NCBI GenBank assembly: GCA_005881995.1 | Contig: VBHV01000217.1 | Location: 1 to 11,894, forward strand | Direction of reading: 5' to 3' | From: Chloroflexota bacterium | Lineage (GTDB): Bacteria; Chloroflexota; Ktedonobacteria; Ktedonobacterales; Ktedonobacteraceae | Length of the DNA stretch: 11,894 nucleotides | Part shown: piece after piece, positions 1 through 8,317 of the stretch | Numbering within the stretch: the stretch's first letter is position 1 | How the letters are laid out: every line of letters begins with the position of its first letter | Program-made: the position numbers and the translations under genes | Notes under the pieces: model-generated | Told to the model about the DNA's origin: nothing | The model's input: the letters and a program-made list of their open reading frames with translations, nothing else | Database searches by the model: none

Positions 1-20
1 CCAGTGGCGCCGGCTTCCGC

Positions 21-1766
21 ATGGGGCCTTTCCATCTCATCATGACGGTGGAAGCGACTCCTCCGCAGTCAGCTTCCGTTCAGCCCTCAGCAACTGCCCA
101 ATCGCTTGACAGGAGCGCGGCTTTCTCTCAGAGCTTCTTAGGCAGTTTGAAAGGTGTACCGCTCAACGAGTCCACTCTGGTATTCAGCCCTAAAACAGGA
201 AATCTGCTACCGTTAGCCCCTAAAACCAGGGAGGAACCTTTGCCCCTGGGTGGCTTACGGCAGCCGGTCATCCCCATGCGGGAGGTGCGCAACAGTCGAT
301 TGCCGGTTATGGAGACAACCTACCTGGCGGTTGGCGGAGGCATCGGCAGTTTCGCCTGGGCCGATCACCTGCGTATATATGGAGTGCCTGCCGAGCAGAT
401 CATTGCCCTGGGACTAGAGCCTCTCCCCATCGGACGCTACTCGCGCCTGTGTCGGAACTCACAGATTCCGGACCACGAGCGCTTGCGCTCCAACAGCGAC
501 TCCTGCCCAGATAATATCTGGGGTTGGCCTTCCTACGGACTGCGCGAAATCTGGCATTCCATGAGTCGCGGGCAGGTGGGCCACGCGCTGCGCGTCGCGG
601 GGCAAGTCTTTGGTGAGCCGGTCATCACGGATACCTACACGCCGCGTTCAGGAGATGTTTTTCAGGCAGTGGAGCGCGAGGCTCGCCGTATCGGTTGGGA
701 TCGCATCTTTCGTTATGGCAGGGCGCTGGCGGTGCGCAAAACCGACGATGGGCGCTATGTGGTAGCATTTACCTGGAACGACGAGCACGGGCAAGCGCAC
801 CAGCAGTTTGCGGTCGCACCCTATGTCCACCTGGCGATGGGCTATCCTGGAATAAGAATTCTGGACGACATCCAGGAGTATCGCGAGCGTACGCATGACC
901 TTCAGCACGCGGTCAATGCCTACGAAGAACATGATCACGTCTATGAGCACCTGCGTCGGCATGGGGGGGTAGTGATGGTGCGCGGGCGAGGAATCGTGGC
1001 CTCGAGGGTGATCCAACGGCTGTACGAGGTGCGCAAGCAGAATCCCAGCATCGTGATCATGCATCTCCACCGCTCGCCGGTGCCGGTGGGTCATCAGGAC
1101 GGGCGCGCTCGCCGGCAGGTCATTAACCACGTAGAACTGCAGCCGTTCAACTGGCCCAAAGCCTGCTGGACCGGCTCCATGCGCTTGCGCCTGGAAAGGG
1201 CCGATGACCAGGAGCGAGACCGACTGCTCAACGACTGGGGAGGGACAACCACCGCTGACCGCAGAGACTGGCAGCGCATGGCTACACGTGGGTTGCAAGA
1301 GGGCTGGTATCAGCTCTACTTTGGAGAGGTCAAGCGCCTTGAGCGCACCGCTCGCGGGCATCTGATGACCCAAATCTCAACAGGCAAACCCAACCAACCA
1401 GAGATCGCATTGACAACCGACTTTATTATTGACTGTACCGGACTGACGGCGTCCGTGGAGAACAGTCCCTTTCTCAAGGACATGGTGGACTGTTACCATC
1501 TAGGCTTGAATCCCAAGGGCCGGCTGAAAGTGTCCAACGATTTTGAGGTGCTGGATATGAACAATGGGCCTGGACGAGTCTATGCCAGCGGGGTGATGAC
1601 GCTGGGCGGACCTCATGCCGCGGTCGATAGTTTTCTAGGGCTGCAATACGCTGCGCTCCGTTCGGTAGAAGATCTGGTCGCGCAGCATGCACCGGGATTG
1701 CACTCGCTCACTGCCACCCGTTCATTCTCTCAGTGGATTCGCTGGGCTCGAGGAGTACAACCATGA
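21..1766 (+). CDS. FAD/NAD(P)-binding oxidoreductase-like protein, possibly incomplete at the 5' end
   Basis: The product resembles two-dinucleotide-domain flavoproteins. A glycine-rich FAD-type Rossmann motif, AVGGGIGSFAWADHL, lies at about residues 103-117. A second Rossmann-like strand and loop, VVMVRGRGIVAS, is at about 317-328. The late hydrophobic strand ending in an acid, FIIDCTGL (about 468-475), and RVYASGVMTLGGPHAA (about 519-534) match the C-terminal FAD-contact segments of this fold. Residues 1-95 are Ser/Pro-rich and probably not part of the fold. Substrate and reaction cannot be told from sequence. The frame has no stop between ATG 21 and the left edge, and neither ATG 21 nor ATG 42 has a convincing ribosome binding site, so the true start may lie outside. 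Its TGA overlaps the ATG of the next gene (ATGA), implying translational coupling with the membrane zinc-ribbon protein. The flavoprotein-like class is fairly secure, the specific role unknown. Confidence 0.72.
   Translation: MGPFHLIMTVEATPPQSASVQPSATAQSLDRSAAFSQSFLGSLKGVPLNESTLVFSPKTGNLLPLAPKTREEPLPLGGLRQPVIPMREVRNSRLPVMETTYLAVGGGIGSFAWADHLRIYGVPAEQIIALGLEPLPIGRYSRLCRNSQIPDHERLRSNSDSCPDNIWGWPSYGLREIWHSMSRGQVGHALRVAGQVFGEPVITDTYTPRSGDVFQAVEREARRIGWDRIFRYGRALAVRKTDDGRYVVAFTWNDEHGQAHQQFAVAPYVHLAMGYPGIRILDDIQEYRERTHDLQHAVNAYEEHDHVYEHLRRHGGVVMVRGRGIVASRVIQRLYEVRKQNPSIVIMHLHRSPVPVGHQDGRARRQVINHVELQPFNWPKACWTGSMRLRLERADDQERDRLLNDWGGTTTADRRDWQRMATRGLQEGWYQLYFGEVKRLERTARGHLMTQISTGKPNQPEIALTTDFIIDCTGLTASVENSPFLKDMVDCYHLGLNPKGRLKVSNDFEVLDMNNGPGRVYASGVMTLGGPHAAVDSFLGLQYAALRSVEDLVAQHAPGLHSLTATRSFSQWIRWARGVQP
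1751..1755 (+). promoter_or_regulatory. Ribosome binding site that fixes the start of the zinc-ribbon membrane protein
   Basis: AGGAG lies 7 bases before ATG 1763. This, with the ATGA stop/start overlap, favours ATG 1763 over the in-frame ATG at 1733, which would overlap the upstream gene by 34 bases and has no comparable site. Confidence 0.7.
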
Positions 1767-2527
1767 CACCAACATTAATGGGTCGCTGGCAGATTCGCAT
1801 CTTTTTGTTGGCCACGGTGGGCCTGGTCATATCTCTTCTGGTGGGGCTGAGTATTGGAGGGAAATATCAAGTACCTCTACTGCTGCTGCTGTACGTGCTG
1901 CTCTTCGGGCTGGTGTGGGATGTGATCTACCAGTTGATCACGTCGTATCGCTGGGATCGCGACTGGCCGACCAGTTTCCAGGTGGCAGCGGGAGTCATAG
2001 AGGGAGCGCTGGTGTGGGGATTGATTCTGACGAAGGATCTCCCAGGCATTTCGCAGCCACCGCCGTTCATCGTCTTCCTGATCCAATATGGAGTCATCTG
2101 GCTCGCCATTTTCGTCCTCACGCAAGGACCGCTGCGCATCTTCTGGCTGAAATGGCGCTATCAGGGGGGGCAGTGGTTTGTATCCCGCGGCGTACCGGCC
2201 GGGCAGTACACCTATCAACAACCGCCTGCTCCATCGCCCCAGGTTGTTGGGGGGTACAATCTTCCACAACCTCCCCAGCCCCAGCTTGTCGGCGGAAACT
2301 TCCCGCAACCACCTGTCCCAGCGTCCCAGGCGGTTGCGGGAACCCCTGCTCCCTGGCCCCCAGTTGTTCGCTCCAGCTCTCCCGATCGTCGTCAGAGCCA
2401 GGGAGATCTGCCAGTTTCGCCGCCGGTACAGCCTTATGTCTGTTCATGTGGATTCGCATTTGATCGCACAACAGGAAACTTTTGTCCCCGGTGTGGCAAA
2501 CCAAAGGTACAGCAAGGAGTTTCTTAA
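1763..2527 (+). CDS. Four-helix membrane protein with Pro-rich linker and C-terminal zinc ribbon
   Basis: The 254-residue product has four hydrophobic segments (about 11-31, 36-58, 71-90 and 101-121). A proline/glutamine-rich linker follows (about 150-223) with three imperfect repeats around QPP and VVGG/LVGG/AVAG. The C-terminal CxC-x11-CxxC cluster (C227, C229, C241, C244) fits a small zinc ribbon. I do not recognise a named family. By analogy with other membrane proteins carrying a linker and a terminal ribbon, the ribbon is probably a cytoplasmic binding module on a flexible tether; that is inference. The ATG overlaps the stop of the upstream oxidoreductase-like gene by 4 bases, so the two are likely made in a fixed ratio and may act together at the membrane. 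No terminator hairpin with a T-run is seen between this gene and the convergent moeA. Confidence 0.82.
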   Translation: MTPTLMGRWQIRIFLLATVGLVISLLVGLSIGGKYQVPLLLLLYVLLFGLVWDVIYQLITSYRWDRDWPTSFQVAAGVIEGALVWGLILTKDLPGISQPPPFIVFLIQYGVIWLAIFVLTQGPLRIFWLKWRYQGGQWFVSRGVPAGQYTYQQPPAPSPQVVGGYNLPQPPQPQLVGGNFPQPPVPASQAVAGTPAPWPPVVRSSSPDRRQSQGDLPVSPPVQPYVCSCGFAFDRTTGNFCPRCGKPKVQQGVS

Positions 2528-2654
2528 CCTTTCAGCAAGAGGAGAAGACACATCGCACGGCCCTACGCTATGTCTTTCCCCAAGAGATGGAAGCCTTGCT
2601 CTTCTGGGATCGAGTCTTGCCGAAAGTAAAAGAGTTGGCTGAGAAAGAGAAATA

Positions 2655-3875
2655 TTACACTTCCGGCCACTCCAGCATCATCGCCTTTGCCGTATCGCCC
2701 GGTCTTACCTCTACCCCACCCTCCGGCACAATCACCAGCGCGTTCGCGTTGAGCAGCGATGTCATGATGTTGGAACCCTGGTTGCCCGTCGTGTGAGCAA
2801 CGTAGCGACCATCGCGCCACTCGACGCGGGCGCGCACGTAATGGCGGCGCATGGCCCGGTCGCTCACCCCATCTTCGACCACTACCTCGATCTGCGGGCG
2901 CAGCAAGCGCGTATGGCCTGACATTTTGCGTATCACGGGCCGCCCGAACAGTTCAAAGGTGACCGCGGCGGAAACTGGATTGCCGGGCAGCCCCAGCAAC
3001 GGTACCTTGCCAATATGTCCAAACGCGACGGGCTTACCGGGTCGCATATTGATGCGCCAGAAGTTGATCGCTCCCTGTTCCGTCATGATATTCTTTACCA
3101 GGTCGAAATCTCCAACCGAAACGCCGCCAGAGGTAATAATCAGGTCAGATTGCATGGCCTCGGTAAACTTCTCGCGCAGGCTCTCAACCGTATCGCGCGC
3201 TACCCCCAGGCGATGCGGGACCGCGCCTGCCCGTCGTACCGCCGCTTCGAGCAGGTAGCTGTTGCTGTTGCGAATCTTCCCTGGCTGCAGTGGCTCATCT
3301 ACATCGATCACCTCGTCGCCCGTTCCCAGGATCGCCACATGGGGACGCCGTACCACCGGCACCGTTGCCCAGCCCAGCGTTGCCAGGATACCGATCTCCC
3401 AGGGGCCGATCTCGCTCCCACGCTCTAAAATGGTCTGTCCACGCTGCATATCTTCCCCCGCGGGTCGAATATTGTTGCCTGGTGCGACCGCTTCCAGAAT
3501 CTCTACCCATTCACTTTGCGGGTCATCAGAGCGCGTTAATTCCACCTGGATAACAGCGTCAGCTCCTGGTGGCACCGGCGCCCCTGTCATGATGCGTATA
3601 GCCGTGCCACCGGTAACGGCGTGGTCCGCGACATAGCCCGCGGCAACCCCTCCCGTCACGCGCAAACGGGGAGGTTGACCACCGCGCGGCTGGCTATCTT
3701 TACTGAGCAGCGCAAAGCCATCCATAGCGGAATTGGCGAACGGCGGCATATCCTCCTGCGCGATCACCTCCTGTGCCAGCACCTGTCCGAGGGACTCAGC
3801 AAGCGGCACCTGGACCACGTCCAGCGGCATAATCTCGGCCAGGATACGTTCAAGGGCTTCTTCTACACTAATCAT
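2655..3875 (-). CDS. moeA: Molybdopterin molybdenumtransferase MoeA
   Basis: MoeA inserts molybdate into adenylylated molybdopterin, the last step of molybdenum cofactor synthesis, in the cytoplasm. The 406-residue length matches the family (about 400-410). Signature motifs occur in order: PPFANSAMDGFA (44-55), AGEDMQRG (139-146), GTGDEV (184-189), SGGVSVGDFDLV (249-260), MRPGKPVAFG (277-286) and GLPGNPVSA (295-303). The molybdopterin-binding (MoCF) domain covers about 178-315, followed by the C-terminal beta-rich domain. The start is supported by AGGAGA 6 bases upstream. No other molybdenum cofactor gene is in the window, so it stands alone here, between a convergent membrane-protein gene and a tRNA gene. 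A palindromic repeat lies immediately upstream of its ribosome binding site, so its promoter must lie inside or beyond the repeat; I see no good -35/-10 pair there. All expected motifs are intact. Confidence 0.96.
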   Translation of the reverse strand: MISVEEALERILAEIMPLDVVQVPLAESLGQVLAQEVIAQEDMPPFANSAMDGFALLSKDSQPRGGQPPRLRVTGGVAAGYVADHAVTGGTAIRIMTGAPVPPGADAVIQVELTRSDDPQSEWVEILEAVAPGNNIRPAGEDMQRGQTILERGSEIGPWEIGILATLGWATVPVVRRPHVAILGTGDEVIDVDEPLQPGKIRNSNSYLLEAAVRRAGAVPHRLGVARDTVESLREKFTEAMQSDLIITSGGVSVGDFDLVKNIMTEQGAINFWRINMRPGKPVAFGHIGKVPLLGLPGNPVSAAVTFELFGRPVIRKMSGHTRLLRPQIEVVVEDGVSDRAMRRHYVRARVEWRDGRYVAHTTGNQGSNIMTSLLNANALVIVPEGGVEVRPGDTAKAMMLEWPEV

Positions 3876-3880
3876 ATAAT

Positions 3881-3886
3881 TCTCCT
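3881..3886 (-). promoter_or_regulatory. Ribosome binding site of moeA
   Basis: On the minus strand AGGAGA is followed by ATTAT and the ATG at 3875. The site is directly adjacent to the palindromic repeat beginning at 3887, so that repeat would form the 5' untranslated leader of any moeA transcript starting further upstream. Confidence 0.75.
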
Positions 3887-3960
3887 GTAGGGACGCGATT
3901 TATCGCGTCCACCCAGACTCATGGCTCTATCACAAGGGCACAATTTATCGCGTCCCTACG
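3887..3960. repeat. Miniature palindromic repeat element, copy 1
   Basis: A 13-bp perfect inverted repeat bounds the element: GTAGGGACGCGAT at 3887-3899 and ATCGCGTCCCTAC at 3947-3959. The left half contains a 20-bp near-perfect palindrome, 3891-3910 (GGACGCGAT-TT-ATCGCGTCC, 9-bp arms). The right half is a partly degraded palindrome of the same type (3936-3957). A diverged copy with the same two-unit layout lies at 11475-11549. It encodes nothing and looks like a REP- or MITE-type element, or a short structured RNA repeat. Confidence 0.8.
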
Positions 3961-3979
3961 AACATATATAACATACAAT

Positions 3980-4028
3980 AGAGAAGCCTGGCATCCCAAA
4001 TAATATTAAGGGCGTACCAGGCTTCTCT
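3980..4028 (-). terminator. Strong hairpin 3' of tRNA-Glu, probable terminator or processing signal
   Basis: AGAGAAGCCTGG (3980-3991) pairs perfectly with CCAGGCTTCTCT (4017-4028). The stem can extend inward through CCC/GGG (3995-3997 with 4010-4012) across a small internal loop. It begins 7 bases beyond the tRNA 3' end on the minus strand. The bases following the stem (ATTGTATG) are only modestly T-rich, so termination may be incomplete and some transcripts could run on into moeA. Confidence 0.6.
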
Positions 4029-4035
4029 AAAATAG

Positions 4036-4109
4036 TACCTCGTATGGGAGTCGAACCCATGATCTCCGCCTTGAAAGGGCGGCGTCCTAGGCCACTAGAC
4101 GAACGAGGC
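4036..4109 (-). tRNA. tRNA-Glu (anticodon UUC)
   Basis: The 74-nt minus-strand sequence folds as a full cloverleaf. The acceptor is GCCTCGT with ACGAGGT (a G-U pair at 1-72) and discriminator A. The anticodon stem CCGCC/GGCGG holds the loop CTTTCAA with anticodon TTC. The T-arm is ATGGG-TTCGACT-CCCAT. CCA is not encoded, so it must be added after transcription. The gene has its own consensus-like promoter upstream and a strong hairpin just downstream. Confidence 0.96.
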
Positions 4110-4141
4110 GCGTTGGCTGATGCTTTCGTATCGGCGGTCTG

Positions 4142-4170
4142 ATTGTACCCTATGGGCTGCCGCTTGTCAA
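4142..4170 (-). promoter_or_regulatory. Sigma-70-type promoter of tRNA-Glu
   Basis: On the minus strand, TTGACA (4165-4170) is separated by exactly 17 bases from TACAAT (4142-4147). This is a perfect -35 and a five-of-six -10 at optimal spacing. Transcription should begin near 4135, giving a leader of about 26 nt before the tRNA 5' end at 4109. This is the best promoter in the window, as expected for a stable RNA gene. Confidence 0.85.
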
Positions 4171-4286
4171 GCAAAATGGAATGCAATTGCAGTTATTCCT
4201 TTAACGTACAAAACATTATACACTGTTCAAACTCACAGAATCATCATGTTTTACAAAGGCGTCCGAACAGGCTCTTATTCATAGAG

Positions 4287-4315
4287 TTGGCAATATGCAT
4301 GATTTGTGGTAAGGT
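4287..4315 (+). promoter_or_regulatory. Candidate promoter of the DUF929 gene
   Basis: TTGGCA (4287-4292), 17 bases, then TAAGGT (4310-4315), preceded by TGG to give an extended -10. It lies about 80 bases before ATG 4395 in the AT-rich divergent spacer shared with the tRNA promoter. The match is moderate and could be chance. Confidence 0.35.
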
Positions 4316-4394
4316 GTTAAAAAATTATCGGTAGCTATCATCAGCCTTAAACATAGAATACAGCAAATCAACAACGTATGATAGAGGAATAATT

Positions 4395-5450
4395 ATGGCA
4401 AAATCAAAACAGCAATCGGCGGCGCAGCGCCGTGAAAAACAGCGGCAACAGCGACAACAACGACAGCAGCGCCTGGAAGGAGTGCAGACTACAAGTCAGC
4501 CGGTCAAACGCCCCAGCGGGCCGAGGATGCGCAGGCGAGGGTGGGATCAGCGCTACATGGTGGGGATTGTGTTGTTACTGCTGGCTGTGGTTATCGTTGC
4601 GTATATATTCCTCTCGCGTCTGTCGTCACAAGCCGGTGCGCCCGCGCCGACGCCTGTGAGCTCGCAAGTGCTCCATGCAGTCACTCACGTGGATCCAAAT
4701 ATCCTCGCTGCAGTCGGTACAGACAGCGTTCAGAGTCCTGTGAAACTTGTAAGCGGGTCGGGATCGCTGCCACCTTTGACCGGACCAACCAGCAAACCAG
4801 AATTTCTGTACGTTGGCGCTGAATATTGCCCCTACTGCGCGGCGGAACGCTGGTCGATGGTGGTCGCGCTCAGTCGTTTTGGCACGTTCAGCCAATTGTA
4901 TCAGACCACGTCGTCAGCCAGCGATGTGTACCCAAGTACCCCAACATTTTCTTTCTATAGCAAGCTATATAAGGGGCCATTCTATACCAGCCAGTACATT
5001 GATTTCGTGGCTGTAGAAGAGTTGGGAAATGTGCCGGATAGTAGCGGTAACTATCCCACATTACAAACGCCCACAACTCAGCAGCAGCAACTGCTCTCAA
5101 CCCTTGATCCAACTGGCAACATTCCATTTGTCGATATTGGCAACAAATTTGCGGGAGCGGGGTTAGGCCAGGGCTTTTCACCCCAGGACCTGGCAAATAT
5201 GCAAGTGTCGGATATTGCCAACAATTTGTCTAAACCCAGTTCAACTGTGACCCAGCATATTCTTGGCACGGCTAACTACCTGACCGCGGCCATCTGTAAT
5301 GTCACGCAGCAGCAACCAGCGAGCGTCTGTTCAACGAGTGCCATTCAGAAGATCGAGCAAACGCTGAACAAATCGGCGCTGAATGCCAATGGCACGCAAA
5401 TCGCGCTGGCCGTATCATTGGAGGCGGCACTCAGAAGAGAAATGCTTTAA
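4395..5450 (+). CDS. DUF929 family membrane-anchored thioredoxin-fold protein
   Basis: The 351-residue product starts with a very basic, Gln/Arg-rich cytoplasmic tail (1-53, with repeated RQQ units). One transmembrane helix follows (about 54-74), then a low-complexity linker and a large extracytoplasmic domain. That domain has [18 protein letters not shown] (136-153), a CPYC redox-type motif (C145, C148) after a beta strand, and IPFVDIG (243-249), which resembles the cis-proline loop of thioredoxin folds. A second cysteine pair (C301, C312) lies in the C-terminal helical part. This matches my knowledge of DUF929, whose function is uncharacterised; a role in disulfide exchange outside the membrane is inference. 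The start is supported by AGAGGAA 6 bases upstream. It converges on the CHAT-NTPase-TPR gene with 4 bases of overlap (5447-5450). No redox partner such as a DsbD or VKOR protein is in the window. Confidence 0.88.
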   Translation: MAKSKQQSAAQRREKQRQQRQQRQQRLEGVQTTSQPVKRPSGPRMRRRGWDQRYMVGIVLLLLAVVIVAYIFLSRLSSQAGAPAPTPVSSQVLHAVTHVDPNILAAVGTDSVQSPVKLVSGSGSLPPLTGPTSKPEFLYVGAEYCPYCAAERWSMVVALSRFGTFSQLYQTTSSASDVYPSTPTFSFYSKLYKGPFYTSQYIDFVAVEELGNVPDSSGNYPTLQTPTTQQQQLLSTLDPTGNIPFVDIGNKFAGAGLGQGFSPQDLANMQVSDIANNLSKPSSTVTQHILGTANYLTAAICNVTQQQPASVCSTSAIQKIEQTLNKSALNANGTQIALAVSLEAALRREML

Positions 5451-8317
5451 CTCAAACCATATTGCCTGCACAACTCGGTATACGTATCTTCCAGGTGATG
5501 TTGCATAACGAGCTGCTTCACCCTTGCTTCGTGTTCAGCTCGCTCAGGGTGCCCGATACGATGATCCTGGAAGAGCGCCTCAACCCAGGCCGTTAGAGCT
5601 TCTGGATACTTCTCCTGGGCGTAGTAGAGTTCGCCCTGGCGATGCAGCACTGCGTAGCGCTCTGATAGCCTATCGAGGTTGCGAGCAATCGTAGCTGCTT
5701 CAGCATAATAGCGTTCGGCTTCACTAAATTGATGCATGCCGCGCGCAACATCACCTAATCCACGCAGTGCGCGTTCCTCAATCTGGCGCGCTTCCTGTTC
5801 GTGGGCAATGGCGCGTGCATGTTCAAAGTGTTCCTTTGCCTCTGGATATTCACTCTCCGTGAATGAGATCGCTCCCAGCCCATTAAGCGCACGCGCAGCA
5901 TCTAGCCGATCACCCAGGTCGTTAAACAGAGCGAGCGACTGTCTATAATAGGCGTGCGCGTCGTTATAGCGATGCTCTTTGCGCGCGAGATCTCCCAGCA
6001 CGCGCAGCACCCAGGCCTCACCCCTGCGCGCTCCCTGCTCCTTGAAAATAGCCATGGCTTCGTTACAGGCTGTCTTCGCGCGTTCAAATTCAGCGAGATC
6101 GATATAGACGGAGCTCTGATCGGCCAGCACCCAGGCCTGTCCATAGCGCGAGCCGAGCGAATTGAAGAGACGCAGACTCTCTTCAAAATCCGCCAGTGCT
6201 TCAGCATAATTTCCCAGCGCTTCATAGACGGTGCCGCGATCCCGCAAGGTCCAGGGATACCCTTCGTCGTTGGCCAGGTTGCGGAATGCGGCAAGGGCAA
6301 GCTCAAAGTGTCCCAGCGCGTCATAATAGTAGCCGTGACCGCGACTCACCTCGCCCAGCACGGTCTGCATCCAGGCCACTCCTTTCGCATCGTTGGTCTC
6401 GCGAAACAGCCGGATAGCCTGCTCAGCATGTTGACCCGCCTGCATATAATGCCCCTCTTCACGGAATAACCTGGCGAGTTCATAGAGCGCCCAGGCTTCC
6501 TCGTCACGCTCATGCTGCGCGCGATGCAGCGTCAAACTGCGTGTGAGGCAGCCAAGGGCTTCTGGATATTTGCCAAGCTGCCGGAAAATGGCGCCCAGGC
6601 AATATTGCACCTGCCCTTCACCTGAGGTATCGCCCAGGCTCAAAGCGTAGGTTTCAGCGCGTTGCAGCAAACTCCGCAGCGCTGAGGTATGCCCTCTGTC
6701 ACTCAGCGCCCAGGCCGCGCGCACAATCAAGTGGATGGCTTTGTGCAGGTCTTCCGCCTCACCCGCGTCTTCCAGGTGTTCAAAGGCCGCGAACCACTCA
6801 GCGGGGCTTGGCTGCGGTAGGCTGCTATAGTACGTAGCCACGACGCGGTGCACACGTCGCCGTTCTTCCTGCTGGAGATGCTCCAGGGCGAAGTGGCGCA
6901 CCTGCGCGTGGATGGTGTAGACCCGTCCATCAAACTGGATGAAGGAAGAACGCACCAGTTCATCACGCGCCGCCCGCCAGTTTTTCGCGAGCTCCATCGG
7001 AATATCGGCACCGCCGAGAGACGCCGTTTCAGCGTTATTGGTAGCATGAGTAGTGTGATTATTTTGCAGGTAATGCTCATGTTCCAGCCGACCAACTGCA
7101 CGCGCGGAGGCTGGCGTTTCAGGCGCAACCAGCATCACAATTTGTTGATGGCTAAAGGGCAATTTGAAGGCCGACAGGTAGGGCAACAGGAGTTGCGCCG
7201 CGGGTGAGAGGCGGTGATAGGCGATATCCAGCAGCGCCCACATGCCCTCCGGCAGAGCCTCGCGCAGTTCATCGCGCACTTCTTCCAGCGAGCGCGTGGC
7301 AGCCTCAGGCGCGTAGATAACGCCGTGAATAGGACGGGCGGTGCCGAAGATCAACTGCGCCCCCAGGGGATAGCCGTCCAGCAGTAAGCAGATTTCGTGC
7401 AGGATGGCCTGCTGATTCGGCTCGGACAGGTGGATGCGTTCATCCAGGCCGCTGCCTGAAGCCAGCTCGACAAAGAGTTTGAGAATATCCTGACTCGCCA
7501 TTTTCCCGACGGGATATTCGTACCAGCGACACGCAGCTCCCTCCAGCGCCGCCACGCTTGATGGGTTCGAGCGCGACGTGAGCAACACCACGACCTGTTC
7601 GGGCAGTGAACAGAGGAAACGATACCAGCTTCCAACCTCGGTATGCTCCTGTATCTCCTCGAAGCCGTCGAGCAGCAGCAGGCAGGCATGGTCTCGGTTG
7701 GCCAGTCCGCGAAAAGCATTCAGCACAGTGCGTTCGCAATGGCCCGTATCAGAAGTGTTCATGGATTTGGAGTGAATATGCAGGGAGTGCGTAATTTCGA
7801 GCAGCGCTTCACCAAGCGATTTGCCCCCCTGTAAGGAAATGCCGATGATGCCACCTGGGAATTTCTCTATGTTGCGGTGTGCCACCTCAAATGCCAGTTC
7901 GCTTTTGCCGATGCCCGCCGGACCTGTCAGTGCAAAGTGATGGATTCTTGACCTCCTCCTACTTTCACCTCCCACAGCTTCCTCTATCAGGGTCGTTAGC
8001 TCCTCGATTTCTCGTTCACGACCGATAAAAGTGCTGGTAGCTCCCAGGTGCGATAAGGGGTGATCATGTTCCTGCGGTTCATCGCGCCCTACCAGCAGCG
8101 CGACCGGGCCTTCTTCGCCTTCAACAACATGCCTATAGAGTACCGGCACGAACCAGCTATGTTGCTTGATCGGTAACAGGGCCTGGCGCGCGCGTGCCAG
8201 CGCTTCTTCCAGCGTGCGCCCGTGGGCGATCGCGTCGTAGAAGTGGTACATAAAGGTGGGGCTGAGATCGTCTTGAATGGAGAAGGGCATGGCGACTACC
8301 GCAGGCACTTGTGCCAT
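5447..8317 (-). CDS. C-terminal part of a split CHAT-NTPase-TPR protein: CHAT remnant, STAND ATPase, nine TPRs
   Basis: Residues 1-62 are the last part of a CHAT protease domain (VPAVVAMPF, then [20 protein letters not shown]). A STAND-type signalling NTPase follows: FIGRE (97-101), Walker [10 protein letters not shown] (132-140), Walker [12 protein letters not shown] (211-221), VVLLTSRSN (243-251), GYPLG (315-319) and a winged-helix-like region ending in [13 protein letters not shown] (469-481). Nine tandem TPRs of exactly 40 residues occupy about 567-926. In such proteins the TPRs sense a ligand or partner, the NTPase oligomerises and the effector domain cleaves targets. The ATG at 8317 has no ribosome binding site and lies inside the CHAT fold, so it is probably not a native start; this frame is best read as the downstream part of the gene beginning at 9275. 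ATPase motifs and TPRs look intact. Whether it is translated alone is doubtful. Confidence 0.8.
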   Translation of the reverse strand: MAQVPAVVAMPFSIQDDLSPTFMYHFYDAIAHGRTLEEALARARQALLPIKQHSWFVPVLYRHVVEGEEGPVALLVGRDEPQEHDHPLSHLGATSTFIGREREIEELTTLIEEAVGGESRRRSRIHHFALTGPAGIGKSELAFEVAHRNIEKFPGGIIGISLQGGKSLGEALLEITHSLHIHSKSMNTSDTGHCERTVLNAFRGLANRDHACLLLLDGFEEIQEHTEVGSWYRFLCSLPEQVVVLLTSRSNPSSVAALEGAACRWYEYPVGKMASQDILKLFVELASGSGLDERIHLSEPNQQAILHEICLLLDGYPLGAQLIFGTARPIHGVIYAPEAATRSLEEVRDELREALPEGMWALLDIAYHRLSPAAQLLLPYLSAFKLPFSHQQIVMLVAPETPASARAVGRLEHEHYLQNNHTTHATNNAETASLGGADIPMELAKNWRAARDELVRSSFIQFDGRVYTIHAQVRHFALEHLQQEERRRVHRVVATYYSSLPQPSPAEWFAAFEHLEDAGEAEDLHKAIHLIVRAAWALSDRGHTSALRSLLQRAETYALSLGDTSGEGQVQYCLGAIFRQLGKYPEALGCLTRSLTLHRAQHERDEEAWALYELARLFREEGHYMQAGQHAEQAIRLFRETNDAKGVAWMQTVLGEVSRGHGYYYDALGHFELALAAFRNLANDEGYPWTLRDRGTVYEALGNYAEALADFEESLRLFNSLGSRYGQAWVLADQSSVYIDLAEFERAKTACNEAMAIFKEQGARRGEAWVLRVLGDLARKEHRYNDAHAYYRQSLALFNDLGDRLDAARALNGLGAISFTESEYPEAKEHFEHARAIAHEQEARQIEERALRGLGDVARGMHQFSEAERYYAEAATIARNLDRLSERYAVLHRQGELYYAQEKYPEALTAWVEALFQDHRIGHPERAEHEARVKQLVMQHHLEDTYTELCRQYGLS

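Noticed and set aside
648..1373. Long minus-strand open frame inside the oxidoreductase gene
   Set aside because: It is antisense to a frame with clear Rossmann motifs, has His/Pro-rich composition without a recognisable fold, and no ribosome binding site.
1687..2463. Plus-strand frame overlapping the zinc-ribbon membrane protein
   Set aside because: It shares bases with a well-supported membrane-protein frame and has Ser/Arg/Cys-rich out-of-frame composition.
3956..4186. Minus-strand open frame spanning the tRNA
   Set aside because: Its middle part is simply the translated tRNA-Glu and its hairpin, a common false gene call.
5540..6619. 120-base periodic similarity as a CRISPR or DNA repeat array
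   Set aside because: The period is 40 codons of TPR protein repeats with no identical repeat units or spacers.
8300..8312. The residues SAC in the upstream frame (GTSACGS) as the catalytic cysteine
   Set aside because: They lie after the frame break and are the out-of-frame reading of the bases that encode VPAVVAM in the other frame; the match is chance.
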